Shown piece after piece: positions 7,994-16,128 of a DNA stretch of 16,128 bases (positions are counted from its first letter, which is position 1; each line of letters opens with the position of its first letter). Origin of the DNA: CAZISM01 sp964541895 (lineage in GTDB: Bacteria; Zhuqueibacterota; Zhuqueibacteria; Residuimicrobiales; Residuimicrobiaceae); the NCBI GenBank assembly GCA_964541895.1, contig CAZISM010000119.1:1-16128 (forward strand). The letters are read 5' to 3'. The notes under the pieces are model-generated. The model made no database searches. It saw only the letters and a program-made list of their open reading frames with translations, and had not been told where the DNA came from. The position numbers were made by a program, and so were the translations under genes.

Positions 7994-8626
7994 TTGGCGA
8001 AAAAAACGATCGATCCCATGCAGGCCATGACGCAGTCTGTTCCGGCCCTGTTGTCAAAATCCGTCACCGTCCTCCTGACCAATGCCGTGCCCCTGTACGG
8101 CGTGTATCACTATGGATGGAGCAGTTTTACTCTGATCCTCCTGTTCATCAGCGAAGGCATCATCGTATTCTTTACAGATCTGATCAAAAAGCCGTTTATC
8201 CGCTCCAAGGAACAAAACAAGGTGCTCTTTTTCGAGTTCGTCTTTATCTTTTTCTTCGGCTTTTTTGCCATCCTGATCTTTGGACGGGATGAACACAGCG
8301 CCGATTTGCTGCAAACGATTCGATCTTCGTTCCATGCCGCTGGAAGTTTGCCGTTGTGGTCAGTGGCCGGTATCCTGGTCATGCGTCTGGTTCGTACCGT
8401 GCAGGAACTGCTCGAAGCCGGTGTGTTCACGGGCCGGGCAAGGCAAAAGCTCTATTTCAACGGCGGCGGCTGGATGCTGCTGCTGTTCTTTTTGTGTATG
8501 GCGGCACCCTTTATTGCGGATAAAAGTCCGAATCCCGTGGCCGGTCTCATAGCCGTCATTGTTTTGAAATCGGCGGGTGAGTTGTTTGCGCTCTGGGCAC
8601 AGCGCATTGACAAAGCCCTAAAATAG
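7994..8626 (+). CDS. small multi-pass membrane protein, DUF6498-like
   Basis: The only plus-strand gene. It encodes 210 residues with about five or six hydrophobic segments: roughly 22-37, 42-62, 76-96, 117-135, 156-173 and 179-198. The motif PLYGVYHYGWSSFTLILLFISEG resembles the start of the DUF6498 family, whose function is unknown. A TTG start at 7994 is chosen because AAGGAG (7983-7988) sits exactly 5 bases before it; the next in-frame ATG (8018) has no such site, and the upstream TTG at 7940 lacks one too. The stop is 4 bp from the stop of the convergent GH36-like gene, with no terminator between. No link to glycan use can be read from the sequence; it may simply be a housekeeping insertion between the two enzyme groups. 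Confidence 0.75.
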   Translation: MAKKTIDPMQAMTQSVPALLSKSVTVLLTNAVPLYGVYHYGWSSFTLILLFISEGIIVFFTDLIKKPFIRSKEQNKVLFFEFVFIFFFGFFAILIFGRDEHSADLLQTIRSSFHAAGSLPLWSVAGILVMRLVRTVQELLEAGVFTGRARQKLYFNGGGWMLLLFFLCMAAPFIADKSPNPVAGLIAVIVLKSAGELFALWAQRIDKALK

Positions 8627-8630
8627 ACGA

Positions 8631-10829
8631 TTACTCTTTAATGACCAACCAGGTGAAGCTTTTTGCCTTTATCTTTACCGGCACGGTGACCTTGTAGTCT
8701 CGATCCAGTCGACAGGAAACCGCGGCACCCTCCTGTTCGCAAATGTGCGCCTGTTCCGATAACCCGGTGTAATACAACGGCAGCGTCACCTGGCGTGTGA
8801 CCTCATGATCCAGCGGGTTATAGACCATGGCCAGCCCTTTTTCCGGCAACGCTGGATTGACATGCAAAATGGCGTCAATATCGCGGCCATCCGGACGGCG
8901 CAGGTGAATGATGTCAGAGTCGAGGATTGCACGGTGCTTTTTATAGAACGCCACCCATTTGGCCACCACCATTTTGGTCACCTCGGTATCGAACAAGCGC
9001 GGCCCGCGATAGCAGGCCTGGACGCCGCTGCCGAAATTCTGCGCCAGATGGGCTTCGTAGGTATCCAGATGCTCGCTTAACGGCTCGATGGTCGCGGCTG
9101 CGCCGCCGCCCTGATACTCCACCAACGGCAAAAACATCCACCCCATGCTGGGCGTCTTTTCGAACGTCCCGTCATACATGTTTTGTCGGCCATGAATGAT
9201 CTGCAGGTCACGGGGCAGGCTCCAGTTGGTTTCCCGGTAGCCCATGGCGGTTTTGTTGGAACCGTTGAGAAAATACCAGTCCGGCACGTTCAGATATATT
9301 CCCTGTTCCCGGCACCAGTGATAAAACGTTTGAATTCTTCCGAACTGGCGGTACTGGGAGTCGTTCACTCCACGATGGCCCCGGTGCGCCGTTGACGCGC
9401 AGAGGTCGCCGGGATAGGAGCCATCGTGCTCCAGGATATTGGCGCCGGTTGCTGCAATAAAAGTTTTCAGGCGTGCAAAATATTCGTCGCCCCAGGATGA
9501 AACCAGACACGGGGAATGGCCGAAATAGGCCCCTGGCTTGCCGGTTTTGGGATCGATCACATCGACCTCCGGCGATATGGAACGAGACGCCAGCAGCGAA
9601 TAACCGCCGATTTCCACGCCTTTGCTGTGCGCATAGGCAAAATCGGCCCGCACCTGCTCGAGGTAGGCGGGATCGGTTTTCTCCATATCCAGGCCGCTGC
9701 CAAAGCTGCAGATCACCATTTCAAAACCGACCTCGGCGCATTGATCCACGGCCCGGCGGATGGATTCGGAATCTGCATAGCGCAGATGCATCATGATCGG
9801 ATTTTCCGTACACCAGGGCGCCAGCGTTCGATAGATTTTTCGCAAGGTCAAACCGCGTCGTTCGTGATCGTCGCTGTCAAAGAGGATGAGATAATTTCTG
9901 AACGAAGTAAAGCGGGCGCCTGGTTCGAGAAGCACATCCGGCCCATAAGGATAACGACAGGTCAACAGGTGCGGCCAGATGCGATCATAGTTGACCTGGG
10001 TCAGATACTCTTCATCGGGTTGCCAATAGGTGGTTTGATCCGCGTACCAGTTGCTGGAGCCGCAAAAGGCATAGTCGCTGATGCAACGCAGGCGCAGCGG
10101 CGACATGCGCGCCCAGTCATTGGGATCGATCTCGCCGCCCAATGTACGCGGCTTGGTGGTACGAACGCCGCCGACGTCGCTCTCGCGTTCAACCACGGCG
10201 ATCAACTCGGTGGTCACCCGGTCGATGGAGACCCTGCCAGCACCCCGGTTGACGAGCGACAGCCATTTGGCCACCACCGGCACGCCATCATACATTTCAA
10301 AATGAACCGTCAGCTCCAGATCGCGCGTCTCCGGCACATGGCTGGGCGGCGCGAAATGCAGAGCGAGATGGATGCCGTGCGGCGGCCAGGGACGGTCTTC
10401 TGCATACCGCAGCCGCCGCCACTGGAACGACGCCGTGACTTTTTCAACCGTATAGCCTTGGCAATGAAATCCATCGGCGTGCGGCTGCAGGCGCGACAAC
10501 CATGGCAGCTGCAGAAAGGCATAATCGGGTTGTCCTGACAGGCCGCCGACCTTAAACGCACGGCCGTTCAGCGTAACCAGGGCCTCTGGTTTGAGGCCGC
10601 GAATACACTCATCACCATCCACATACTTTAGGCTGATGGTTGCCACATCCGCAGCAAGATAAAACACCCGCTCGACCAGACCATTGGCCAGCGTCAGCGT
10701 CTTTTCCGTCTTGTTTTCCCGGACCTCTGCCGCCGGATGCCGCGTTTTCACCAGCCAGTCTTTGTCCTGTGCAGACTCTGCCGCCGCGAATCGGCAAGCG
10801 ATGAAAAGCATCAATAGATAACGGTTCAT
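8631..10829 (-). CDS. exported GH36-like (clan GH-D-type) glycosidase, family uncertain
   Basis: The protein has 732 residues. The N terminus MNRYLLMLFIACRFAAAESAQ is a signal sequence; it could be cut after AAA, or FIAC could act as a lipobox at Cys12. Residues about 40-300 look like a large beta-sandwich. Residues about 350-620 look like a TIM barrel, with strand-end motifs MHLRYADSESI, FEMVICSFGSG, VEIGGYSLLASR, NILEHDGSYPGD and YLNVPDWYFLNG. A short beta domain ends the protein. This order matches GH36-like alpha-galactosidases. D469 in LEHDGS sits where the clan GH-D nucleophile would be expected, although the usual Lys two residues before it is Glu. The start at 10829 gives the signal peptide and has AGG 9 bases upstream; an in-frame TTG at 10940 would add 37 arginine-rich residues and is rejected. 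It follows GH38 by 111 bp. The exact GH family and sugar are unknown. Confidence 0.65.
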   Translation of the reverse strand: MNRYLLMLFIACRFAAAESAQDKDWLVKTRHPAAEVRENKTEKTLTLANGLVERVFYLAADVATISLKYVDGDECIRGLKPEALVTLNGRAFKVGGLSGQPDYAFLQLPWLSRLQPHADGFHCQGYTVEKVTASFQWRRLRYAEDRPWPPHGIHLALHFAPPSHVPETRDLELTVHFEMYDGVPVVAKWLSLVNRGAGRVSIDRVTTELIAVVERESDVGGVRTTKPRTLGGEIDPNDWARMSPLRLRCISDYAFCGSSNWYADQTTYWQPDEEYLTQVNYDRIWPHLLTCRYPYGPDVLLEPGARFTSFRNYLILFDSDDHERRGLTLRKIYRTLAPWCTENPIMMHLRYADSESIRRAVDQCAEVGFEMVICSFGSGLDMEKTDPAYLEQVRADFAYAHSKGVEIGGYSLLASRSISPEVDVIDPKTGKPGAYFGHSPCLVSSWGDEYFARLKTFIAATGANILEHDGSYPGDLCASTAHRGHRGVNDSQYRQFGRIQTFYHWCREQGIYLNVPDWYFLNGSNKTAMGYRETNWSLPRDLQIIHGRQNMYDGTFEKTPSMGWMFLPLVEYQGGGAAATIEPLSEHLDTYEAHLAQNFGSGVQACYRGPRLFDTEVTKMVVAKWVAFYKKHRAILDSDIIHLRRPDGRDIDAILHVNPALPEKGLAMVYNPLDHEVTRQVTLPLYYTGLSEQAHICEQEGAAVSCRLDRDYKVTVPVKIKAKSFTWLVIKE

Positions 10830-10940
10830 TTTTTTAACCTGCAGCAAGTGCGTGCGTTGAACGATTCGTGCTAAACATACCGCGGGACCGCGACGGTCCG
10901 GCCACCATCGACGGTCCAGACTGGAATAAGATATGGCCAA
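10830..10940. other. 111-bp spacer between the GH38 and GH36-like genes
   Basis: The spacer carries a 6-bp inverted repeat with a 3-base loop at 10885-10899 (GGACCG, CGA, CGGTCC), and a partial echo CGACGGTCC follows at 10909-10917. No T-run follows on the minus strand, so it is a poor intrinsic terminator. It could slow or process the message between the two genes. No separate promoter is obvious. Confidence 0.3.
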
Positions 10941-13900
10941 TTAGCGTTCCTGTGCCAGTGTCACCCGCACGAATTTGCTGGCATAGGGCGCGAGCTGAAT
11001 CGTGGTCACCGGCTTTGCCGATTCCTGCAGCACATCCACCTCTGCCAGCGTACAGGATGGGATTTTGTCCAGTCCCGATGTAATACGCAACTCTGCCGCT
11101 TTGCCGGCTACTTCGCGCACGAGCAACACAATCTCCCCGTCCCTGACCCCAGGCGTAGCACTCACCAGCAAAACATTATCACCTTCAATATGCAACGCAG
11201 ACAGTAACGTTTTTGCGCTATGGCTGAGCCCCGGCGGAATAACCCGCGCCACCAGCGGCACGCGATTTTCCCAGCCGAACCGCGTCGCCCTGGTGTTTGA
11301 GGTGTCTGCTGTGGAGGTCATATAGTAATTCCACGCGATCTCGCCCTGCTGACTGGCAGGGAAATTGGTGTGCCAGTAATTGTTCATCACGTAGGAATAG
11401 AGATAGGGTCGATCCGCCTTGAACTGGTACTGCCATTTGCCCAGATTTAAATCACCACACATGACCAGGGGCGCCCGATCGCTGCCGAGGATGATCTGGC
11501 CGCTGCCGTTGCGCACGGCGATATAATTCTGTATGGTTTGCCAATCAGAAGCCGAACCAGGCAAGGTGGTGCTCCCCGGGGTGACGGCACCGCCCTGAGC
11601 CTCATAGACAATTCTCCCGTCCTGCAGGTTCCACGGGAAAGCGACATAGACCGCCTCGGGGGTGGTAACCGGGGCTTTACGGATTGAATAGCGAAACTCG
11701 ATTTTCTTTGCGGCGTGATAGAGGCGTATCTCCTGCGTTACGGCCGGACGTGCCGGATCCTTTTCTGCCGGCCGGCACCCTTCCATCTCGGCCGTGAGGC
11801 GCAGGCTTTGCCACAGCGCGTTCGTTTCAACAGCGGGTAGCGAAATGTGATGGGTAGAGCTCTGCTTGAACAGCTTTCGATCCACGCTGCCTCTGGCCGG
11901 CAGCGTTTCGTAGATCAACCGGCCCAGTTGCCAGGGTGCGCTCCCGGCCACCAGGTCGGCGCCACTCTCCTTATCAATCAGGCTCGTCACTGCTGCAAGG
12001 CTTGGATCGACGGCAAGGCGGTAGAATTCATTCTCCAGGATGACCCCCTCTTTCACAGAGGCGGCAAGCCCACGTCTAGCCTGCGGTATGATCCGATACA
12101 CCTTGTAGCCGAACGCAGGAATCTGATCTACCCACAAAAGCCAGCGGCTGCCTTCCGAACGGCTGAATATTCGTTCAGCGGCCGCCGCTTTTCCGGCGTC
12201 ATCAACAAAGGCAACGTCTTCGTTCGCTTGCGGAATGATTTCATGGTCAATAAAGACCTCTGTCAAGCCGGAGCGCGGCCAGTTCAAGGTGTTAAAAACG
12301 GCCACCGCAGAACCTTCGCCTTTGGGCAGATACGGCTGCAACAGGCCCAGGGCCTGCTCTCGCAAGATGCCGCCGGCTTTTGCCGCCTCCCAGGCGAAGG
12401 AGGCTTTCTGTCCCCATTGCACCTGGGTTTCATGGCCGTCCGGATCGGATATGCTTTGCGCGGCGCCATAGGTGTGTTCGTCATAGAACAACAGCGCATC
12501 CTGCACCGCGGCAATGCGATCCCGGTCTTTGGGGGAGATTGGAGAGCCCATGATTTGAGCCAGGGCAAACAATCCCTGATTGGCGATCATGTCGGCATGC
12601 AGCGAACGCACGATGCCGCTTTCCCGGGCGGCGGAACCCACGCCATCTGTCCACCAATCCGGCCAGGCGACGCGAAAGGTTTTGAGATCGCCGCTGTGCT
12701 TTTGCTCTACGTATTCAGGGAATTCATGGGCCGTCGCCAGACGCAGCTTGGGCCATTGATAGGTTTCATTCCACTGCCGGACGATCTCGGCACCGCCGAT
12801 GGCCGGCGGCGCGTTGTCCGTAGGATAACCGTTATATTGCACCGCGATACGATCGAAAGGGTAGCCTTTTTCGGCCAGATCGGTCAAGTAGGCCGCCAGC
12901 GCCCGCCGAGTCTTTGCAAGATCCGGAACGTTTTGTATAAACGCATTTCCGGTCATATAGTGATCGGCGCGAAACGCCAGCAGACGTTGGCCCGATGGCG
13001 ATTCCCACCAGAACGCGGTGGGATGTTTGAATGGCAGAATCGATCGATCCGGATTGATGCCCATCGTTAAATAACGCACTCCGATCCCGCTCAAATAATC
13101 CACCAGGCACCAGGCGGCACCGTTGACATCGTTCTGCATGGCGGTGGTCACCGGGAATCCCAGTTTGTGAAATTCCGCAATGGGCTGCAGCGAAAACGCC
13201 AGCGAGTTTTCATCCGAGATCTCGGACATGTTCAGCAACATGGCCGTAACTTCGATGCGACCTTCTGCGACGCGCCGCCTGAACCTTTCGATCTGTTCCT
13301 TTGGACGACGCTGCAGATATTCGCGTACGGCCCACGACGATTCACAGGTCCAGCGGAATTTGGCGTCATCGGGATAGCTGTCGGTGCGGTCGCAAAAATC
13401 AAGAGCCAGATCGATATAACGGAAATACTCTGCCAGCATTTCCGCCTGCGGCCTGGTATAGCCGATATCGGTATGCGTATGCTGCACCAGATAGATTTGG
13501 CTGAACCGGGGTCGGGAAAACAGGACGTCGGTCAATACGCTTTGATCCGTTGCGGCTTTGAAACTCACTCTGGCGGGTCCGGATTCTTTGACCATCGGAA
13601 TGGATATCTCGAAAGGCCGAACGCCGGCCGGCATATCGGGCAGCTTTACCTTAAATGGTTTCTGCCACTCGGGCTTCTCAATGGTGCAAACCAGGTTCTT
13701 CAGACCGCCGCTGCTGATGGAACCGATCAACAGCTGCTGATCCCCTTGCCGGCTTTTCAAGACAAAGGGCGCCAGTTCGCAGCGAACGGAGCGGATTTTG
13801 CCGGCCAGGGCGGCATTGGCGGTAACCTTTGAGTTCAATGTAACCGGCACACGGTTTTCATCCAGCACCGCAACTGAAAATGCCCAACCACCCGTACCCT

Positions 13901-14435
13901 GATCCACCTTGACGAGCATGGCATTGTCGCCTTTTTGCAAAACAGCTGCCACCACATCAGCGTCCTCTTCGATGCCGCGACCGATGTGGTGATCGTGAAT
14001 CAGGTGGCCGTTCAACCAGATCCGGACGCCGTCATCGCTATTGACTCTAAACACCACTTTTTTTGAGGCGGGCGACACTATATGGGCAAAGGCATAGGCC
14101 ACGTACGGCGTCTTGTCATTGACCTGAAGCGCCTCAACCAGATCGATAACTCCGTCCGAGGCGGCGTTAACGATTTGCCAATCCAGTGATGTGGCGGCGT
14201 TCAAGATGACCGGATCGCCCTCTTTGGGATTGACGGCCGTTTCCCCGCCCACAGCGGTCAGATAGTCGCAGTAATAACCGATACAATTCTCACCGTGCGA
14301 TCCGCCGGAGCCGTTGGGAAAAGGGCCAGCCACAAGCCAACTGGAAATATACCCTGTGTTGGTCAGCGGAGAACTTTGCTCACCCGCCTGAAGAGCTGCG
14401 CATACACACAGCAATAAAAGCCAAATCCTGGACAT
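10941..14435 (-). CDS. exported GH38 alpha-mannosidase with N-terminal accessory domain
   Basis: An enzyme of 1164 residues. The signal peptide (1 to about 19) is followed by a beta-rich accessory domain over about 25-200, with FRVNSDDGVRIWLNGHLIHD and GDNAMLVKVDQGTGGW, a PA14-like sugar-binding pattern common in large bacterial glycosidases. The GH38 barrel starts near 310: QHTHTDIGYT carries the zinc ligands H319 (or H321) and D323. D436 in MQNDVNGAAW is the expected nucleophile, 113 residues after D323, close to the spacing in Golgi mannosidase II. H654 in YDEHTYGAAQS fits the last zinc ligand. A helical middle domain and the large C-terminal beta domains follow. The ATG at 14435 has AGGAG 5 bases upstream and gives the signal peptide; the ATG at 14474 does not. 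Retaining hydrolysis of alpha-mannosides is the family activity; linkage preference is not readable. Confidence 0.93.
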   Translation of the reverse strand: MSRIWLLLLCVCAALQAGEQSSPLTNTGYISSWLVAGPFPNGSGGSHGENCIGYYCDYLTAVGGETAVNPKEGDPVILNAATSLDWQIVNAASDGVIDLVEALQVNDKTPYVAYAFAHIVSPASKKVVFRVNSDDGVRIWLNGHLIHDHHIGRGIEEDADVVAAVLQKGDNAMLVKVDQGTGGWAFSVAVLDENRVPVTLNSKVTANAALAGKIRSVRCELAPFVLKSRQGDQQLLIGSISSGGLKNLVCTIEKPEWQKPFKVKLPDMPAGVRPFEISIPMVKESGPARVSFKAATDQSVLTDVLFSRPRFSQIYLVQHTHTDIGYTRPQAEMLAEYFRYIDLALDFCDRTDSYPDDAKFRWTCESSWAVREYLQRRPKEQIERFRRRVAEGRIEVTAMLLNMSEISDENSLAFSLQPIAEFHKLGFPVTTAMQNDVNGAAWCLVDYLSGIGVRYLTMGINPDRSILPFKHPTAFWWESPSGQRLLAFRADHYMTGNAFIQNVPDLAKTRRALAAYLTDLAEKGYPFDRIAVQYNGYPTDNAPPAIGGAEIVRQWNETYQWPKLRLATAHEFPEYVEQKHSGDLKTFRVAWPDWWTDGVGSAARESGIVRSLHADMIANQGLFALAQIMGSPISPKDRDRIAAVQDALLFYDEHTYGAAQSISDPDGHETQVQWGQKASFAWEAAKAGGILREQALGLLQPYLPKGEGSAVAVFNTLNWPRSGLTEVFIDHEIIPQANEDVAFVDDAGKAAAAERIFSRSEGSRWLLWVDQIPAFGYKVYRIIPQARRGLAASVKEGVILENEFYRLAVDPSLAAVTSLIDKESGADLVAGSAPWQLGRLIYETLPARGSVDRKLFKQSSTHHISLPAVETNALWQSLRLTAEMEGCRPAEKDPARPAVTQEIRLYHAAKKIEFRYSIRKAPVTTPEAVYVAFPWNLQDGRIVYEAQGGAVTPGSTTLPGSASDWQTIQNYIAVRNGSGQIILGSDRAPLVMCGDLNLGKWQYQFKADRPYLYSYVMNNYWHTNFPASQQGEIAWNYYMTSTADTSNTRATRFGWENRVPLVARVIPPGLSHSAKTLLSALHIEGDNVLLVSATPGVRDGEIVLLVREVAGKAAELRITSGLDKIPSCTLAEVDVLQESAKPVTTIQLAPYASKFVRVTLAQER

Positions 14436-14475
14436 AATTGCTCCTGAAAAATATGAATATCCTGCTCTCATCATT

Positions 14476-15060
14476 TCAACGGTCGGACAACATCATCACT
14501 CTCTGGATCTGAGATTCAGAGAGTGCGATCCTGTAAATCCTCACCTCATCCAGATAGCCATTAAACACCCGGTTCGTCACCTCTGCATTGCGACCCAGGT
14601 TCCACGGCGCATGGTAGGAACCGATGGCAGCGCGACCAGGCCGGCGGTTTCCAGTGACGATGTTTTTTGAGCTGCACAAAACGCCGTCGATGTACAGTTT
14701 TTGCTGTACTCCGTCGGTCACACCGGCCATATGATGCCAATGGCGGTTCCAGGTGTCCGGCAGCAGAGTATAGACTTCACCACGACGCCAGCTGCCGGAA
14801 TAATAGTTGAGCTCTGTGTTGCTGGCGCGAATCTGCAAGACGTTCCAATCGCCTTGCGTGACGATGTCGCTGAAATTTTTCTCATCCATGGGATAAACCC
14901 AGGCCAATAGGCTCATGGATGGGCCGGCCGCCATGGCGGCCAATGATCTCGAATCCGGAATTTCCACATAGCTGCCCTGTGAAGCATCCGTTTTGATGCA
15001 GCGTCCGATCAGGCCGACAGGCCCAAAAGAATTAAAACGACGGAAAAAGGTTTCATACAT
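14476..15060 (-). CDS. LamG / concanavalin A-like lectin domain, in frame after the PQQ propeller
   Basis: A 194-residue LamG jellyroll. YVEIPDSRSLAAM opens it. The core strands include MSLLAWVYPMDEKNF, WHHMAGVTDGVQQKLYIDG and the hallmark ending FNGYLDEVRIYRIALSESQIQ. These domains usually bind glycans or act as adhesive modules in secreted enzymes. The coding frame is the same as that of the PQQ gene: the TGA at 15061-15063 is followed at once by ATG at 15060. No ribosome binding site precedes this ATG and there is no signal peptide, so independent translation would leave the domain in the cytoplasm. It therefore looks like the detached C-terminal part of a PQQ-LamG protein, or is reached by coupling or read-through. 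It ends in TGA 40 bp before GH38. Confidence 0.75.
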   Translation of the reverse strand: MYETFFRRFNSFGPVGLIGRCIKTDASQGSYVEIPDSRSLAAMAAGPSMSLLAWVYPMDEKNFSDIVTQGDWNVLQIRASNTELNYYSGSWRRGEVYTLLPDTWNRHWHHMAGVTDGVQQKLYIDGVLCSSKNIVTGNRRPGRAAIGSYHAPWNLGRNAEVTNRVFNGYLDEVRIYRIALSESQIQRVMMLSDR

Positions 15061-16128
15061 TCAGTTTGCGGATGTTGAAATTGGGCGATAGGCCAATGAT
15101 ATCTGCAGCGGGTATGCACAGGTGCAACCGGAACTGGCTTCCGGTATCAACACCAGTCCGCCGGCTGGAATGATATTGATCCAGCACCCGGGGCGGCTCA
15201 CCGTGTTGATTTTGAGCGTTCGTCCCTTCGCCAGGTCGTACAGAGAGGGATGGTTATCACGAAAAAACAGACAGGATGGCGAACCGGACATGGTGCCGCA
15301 TCCTCCTCTTTCCTGCATCGTCCAGTGTTCCGGCTCGCCGCGCGGATTCACTCGTTCACCCGTCTTTAGCCGGTATATGCACGGTTCACAGTACGCCAGA
15401 CCGTTGACGATCACCGGATGGTGAATCTGCTCACCGTGATCCCCGCCGACGCCTTTTTTATTGTTCGGGTGATCAGCACTCCACATGAAAAGGCCGTCGG
15501 CCGCGGAAAAGGCGTATAGATTATACCAGGCCCGCCCCTCTCTGTTGGTAGAGCCGGACACAAGAAGCGTTCCCTCTGCATAGCTTGCATAGATGATGTG
15601 AGCGAATGAAAAATCGACCGATCGCTCCCAAACGGTTCTGCCGCTGGCCACATCAAGGGCTACGAGAAAGGTGCTGTTTTTCGCCAGCAACACCTCCAGC
15701 GTAATCAGACCATCTTCATCCTGCAGGGCGGCCGGGTTTCGACTTGCGACGAAAAAAAGCTTTCCATCACCGGCCGCGATGGCGGGATTGATCACGATAC
15801 CCTGTTGGTACGACCATAGCCGCTTTTTGGATTTCTGATCCAGCGCAAAAAGAAAAGTGCTGGTGGTCATGCGCTTGAAATCACCCCATTGGATTTCAGC
15901 ATCACCGGCCTTGCTCATGTCGCGATATATCGCCTGTTTTTTGCGGCCGCTGCCGATCAACCGTGAATCCACGGCAGCCAGATAGCCCCAATGATGAACT
16001 TGACCGTCGATCGGTTGCGGCAATGGATAGGCCGCGACGCGGCGCCCCTGGTCAGGATCGAGCACGAGGCACGAATCATCCCTGGCCACCAGCAGCCGGT
16101 CATCGTTGAGGACCATATAGCCGGATTC
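15061..16128 (-). CDS. PQQ-like beta-propeller protein, 5' end outside window
   Basis: At least 355 residues. The frame is open to the window edge (ESGYMVLNDDRLL), so the start and any signal peptide are missing. Repeats of the PQQ/BamB-like propeller are clear: FLFALDQKSKKRLWSYQQG, STFLVALDVASGRTVWERS and LYAFSAADGLFMWSADH, each an A/V-L/F-D-x-x-S/T-G-x-x-x-W blade motif. The end, GCWINIIPAGGLVLIPEASSGC, resembles the C-terminal part of the large PQQ-like proteins common in Planctomycetes-type genomes. The reading frame stops at TGA (15061-15063) but continues in frame into a LamG domain. Such propellers usually act as scaffolds or binding proteins; no enzyme activity can be assigned. It is the first visible gene of the group ending with GH36-like. 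Confidence 0.85.
   Translation of the reverse strand, partial: ESGYMVLNDDRLLVARDDSCLVLDPDQGRRVAAYPLPQPIDGQVHHWGYLAAVDSRLIGSGRKKQAIYRDMSKAGDAEIQWGDFKRMTTSTFLFALDQKSKKRLWSYQQGIVINPAIAAGDGKLFFVASRNPAALQDEDGLITLEVLLAKNSTFLVALDVASGRTVWERSVDFSFAHIIYASYAEGTLLVSGSTNREGRAWYNLYAFSAADGLFMWSADHPNNKKGVGGDHGEQIHHPVIVNGLAYCEPCIYRLKTGERVNPRGEPEHWTMQERGGCGTMSGSPSCLFFRDNHPSLYDLAKGRTLKINTVSRPGCWINIIPAGGLVLIPEASSGCTCAYPLQISLAYRPISTSAN

Noticed and set aside
10885..10899. Rho-independent terminator after GH38
   Set aside because: The stem is only 6 bp with a 3-base loop and no T-run follows on the minus strand.
14476..15063. TGA as a recoded sense codon (tryptophan or glycine) across the genome
   Set aside because: The other long genes contain no internal TGA and use TGG for tryptophan, and the TGA at 14476-14478 is a sensible stop just before the GH38 ribosome binding site. 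Only the TGA at 15061 is anomalous.
15030..15063. Selenocysteine insertion at the TGA
   Set aside because: I see no strong stem-loop directly downstream that looks like a bacterial SECIS, and PQQ-LamG proteins are not known selenoproteins.

Overview
The window holds a glycan-degradation locus from a Gram-negative-type bacterium. Nearly every enzyme starts with an export signal, the sugar-binding protein looks like a lipoprotein, and seven of the eight cistrons on the minus strand that end inside the window concern carbohydrate breakdown or uptake. The mix suggests an uncultured polysaccharide degrader of the PVC or FCB/KSB1-like kind: a PQQ-type propeller followed by LamG, GH38 and GH78 enzymes, a URO-D-like protein beside a ribose-type ABC transporter, and ORF-like intergenic repeats. 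That assignment is an impression from gene content. No rRNA, tRNA or phylogenetic marker is present to settle it.

Layout, read in the direction of transcription. A first minus-strand group enters from the right edge: a 5'-truncated PQQ-like beta-propeller (15061-16128), a LamG/concanavalin-like domain in the same frame after a single TGA (14476-15060), a GH38 alpha-mannosidase (10941-14435), and a GH36-like glycosidase of uncertain family (8631-10829). This group meets head-on, 4 bp away, the only plus-strand gene, a small multi-pass membrane protein resembling DUF6498 (7994-8626). Divergent from that gene, a second minus-strand group begins with a GH78 alpha-L-rhamnosidase (5411-7846). About 300 bp of repeat-rich non-coding DNA follows (5113-5410). 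Next comes a tight cluster: ribose-type sugar-binding lipoprotein (4162-5109), ABC permease (3215-4159), URO-D-family protein (2107-3213) and a secreted six-hairpin glycosidase-like protein (67-2076). Bases 1-66 look non-coding and carry a short piece resembling the 5.2 kb repeat.

Working model (inference): the exported GH78, GH38, GH36-like and six-hairpin enzymes strip alpha-L-rhamnose, alpha-mannose and other residues from a heteroglycan outside the cytoplasm. The binding protein and permease import a released sugar, and the URO-D-like protein acts on it in the cytoplasm, possibly in methyl transfer from a methylated sugar. No SusC/SusD pair, no transcription factor and no ABC ATPase is encoded here, so the import ATPase and the regulator must lie elsewhere. 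The points most worth a second look are the in-frame TGA between the PQQ propeller and LamG, the ATPase-less transporter, the URO-D-like protein with an HxD in place of the methyltransferase HxC, two glycosidases I cannot place in a family, and the repeat block upstream of the transporter.
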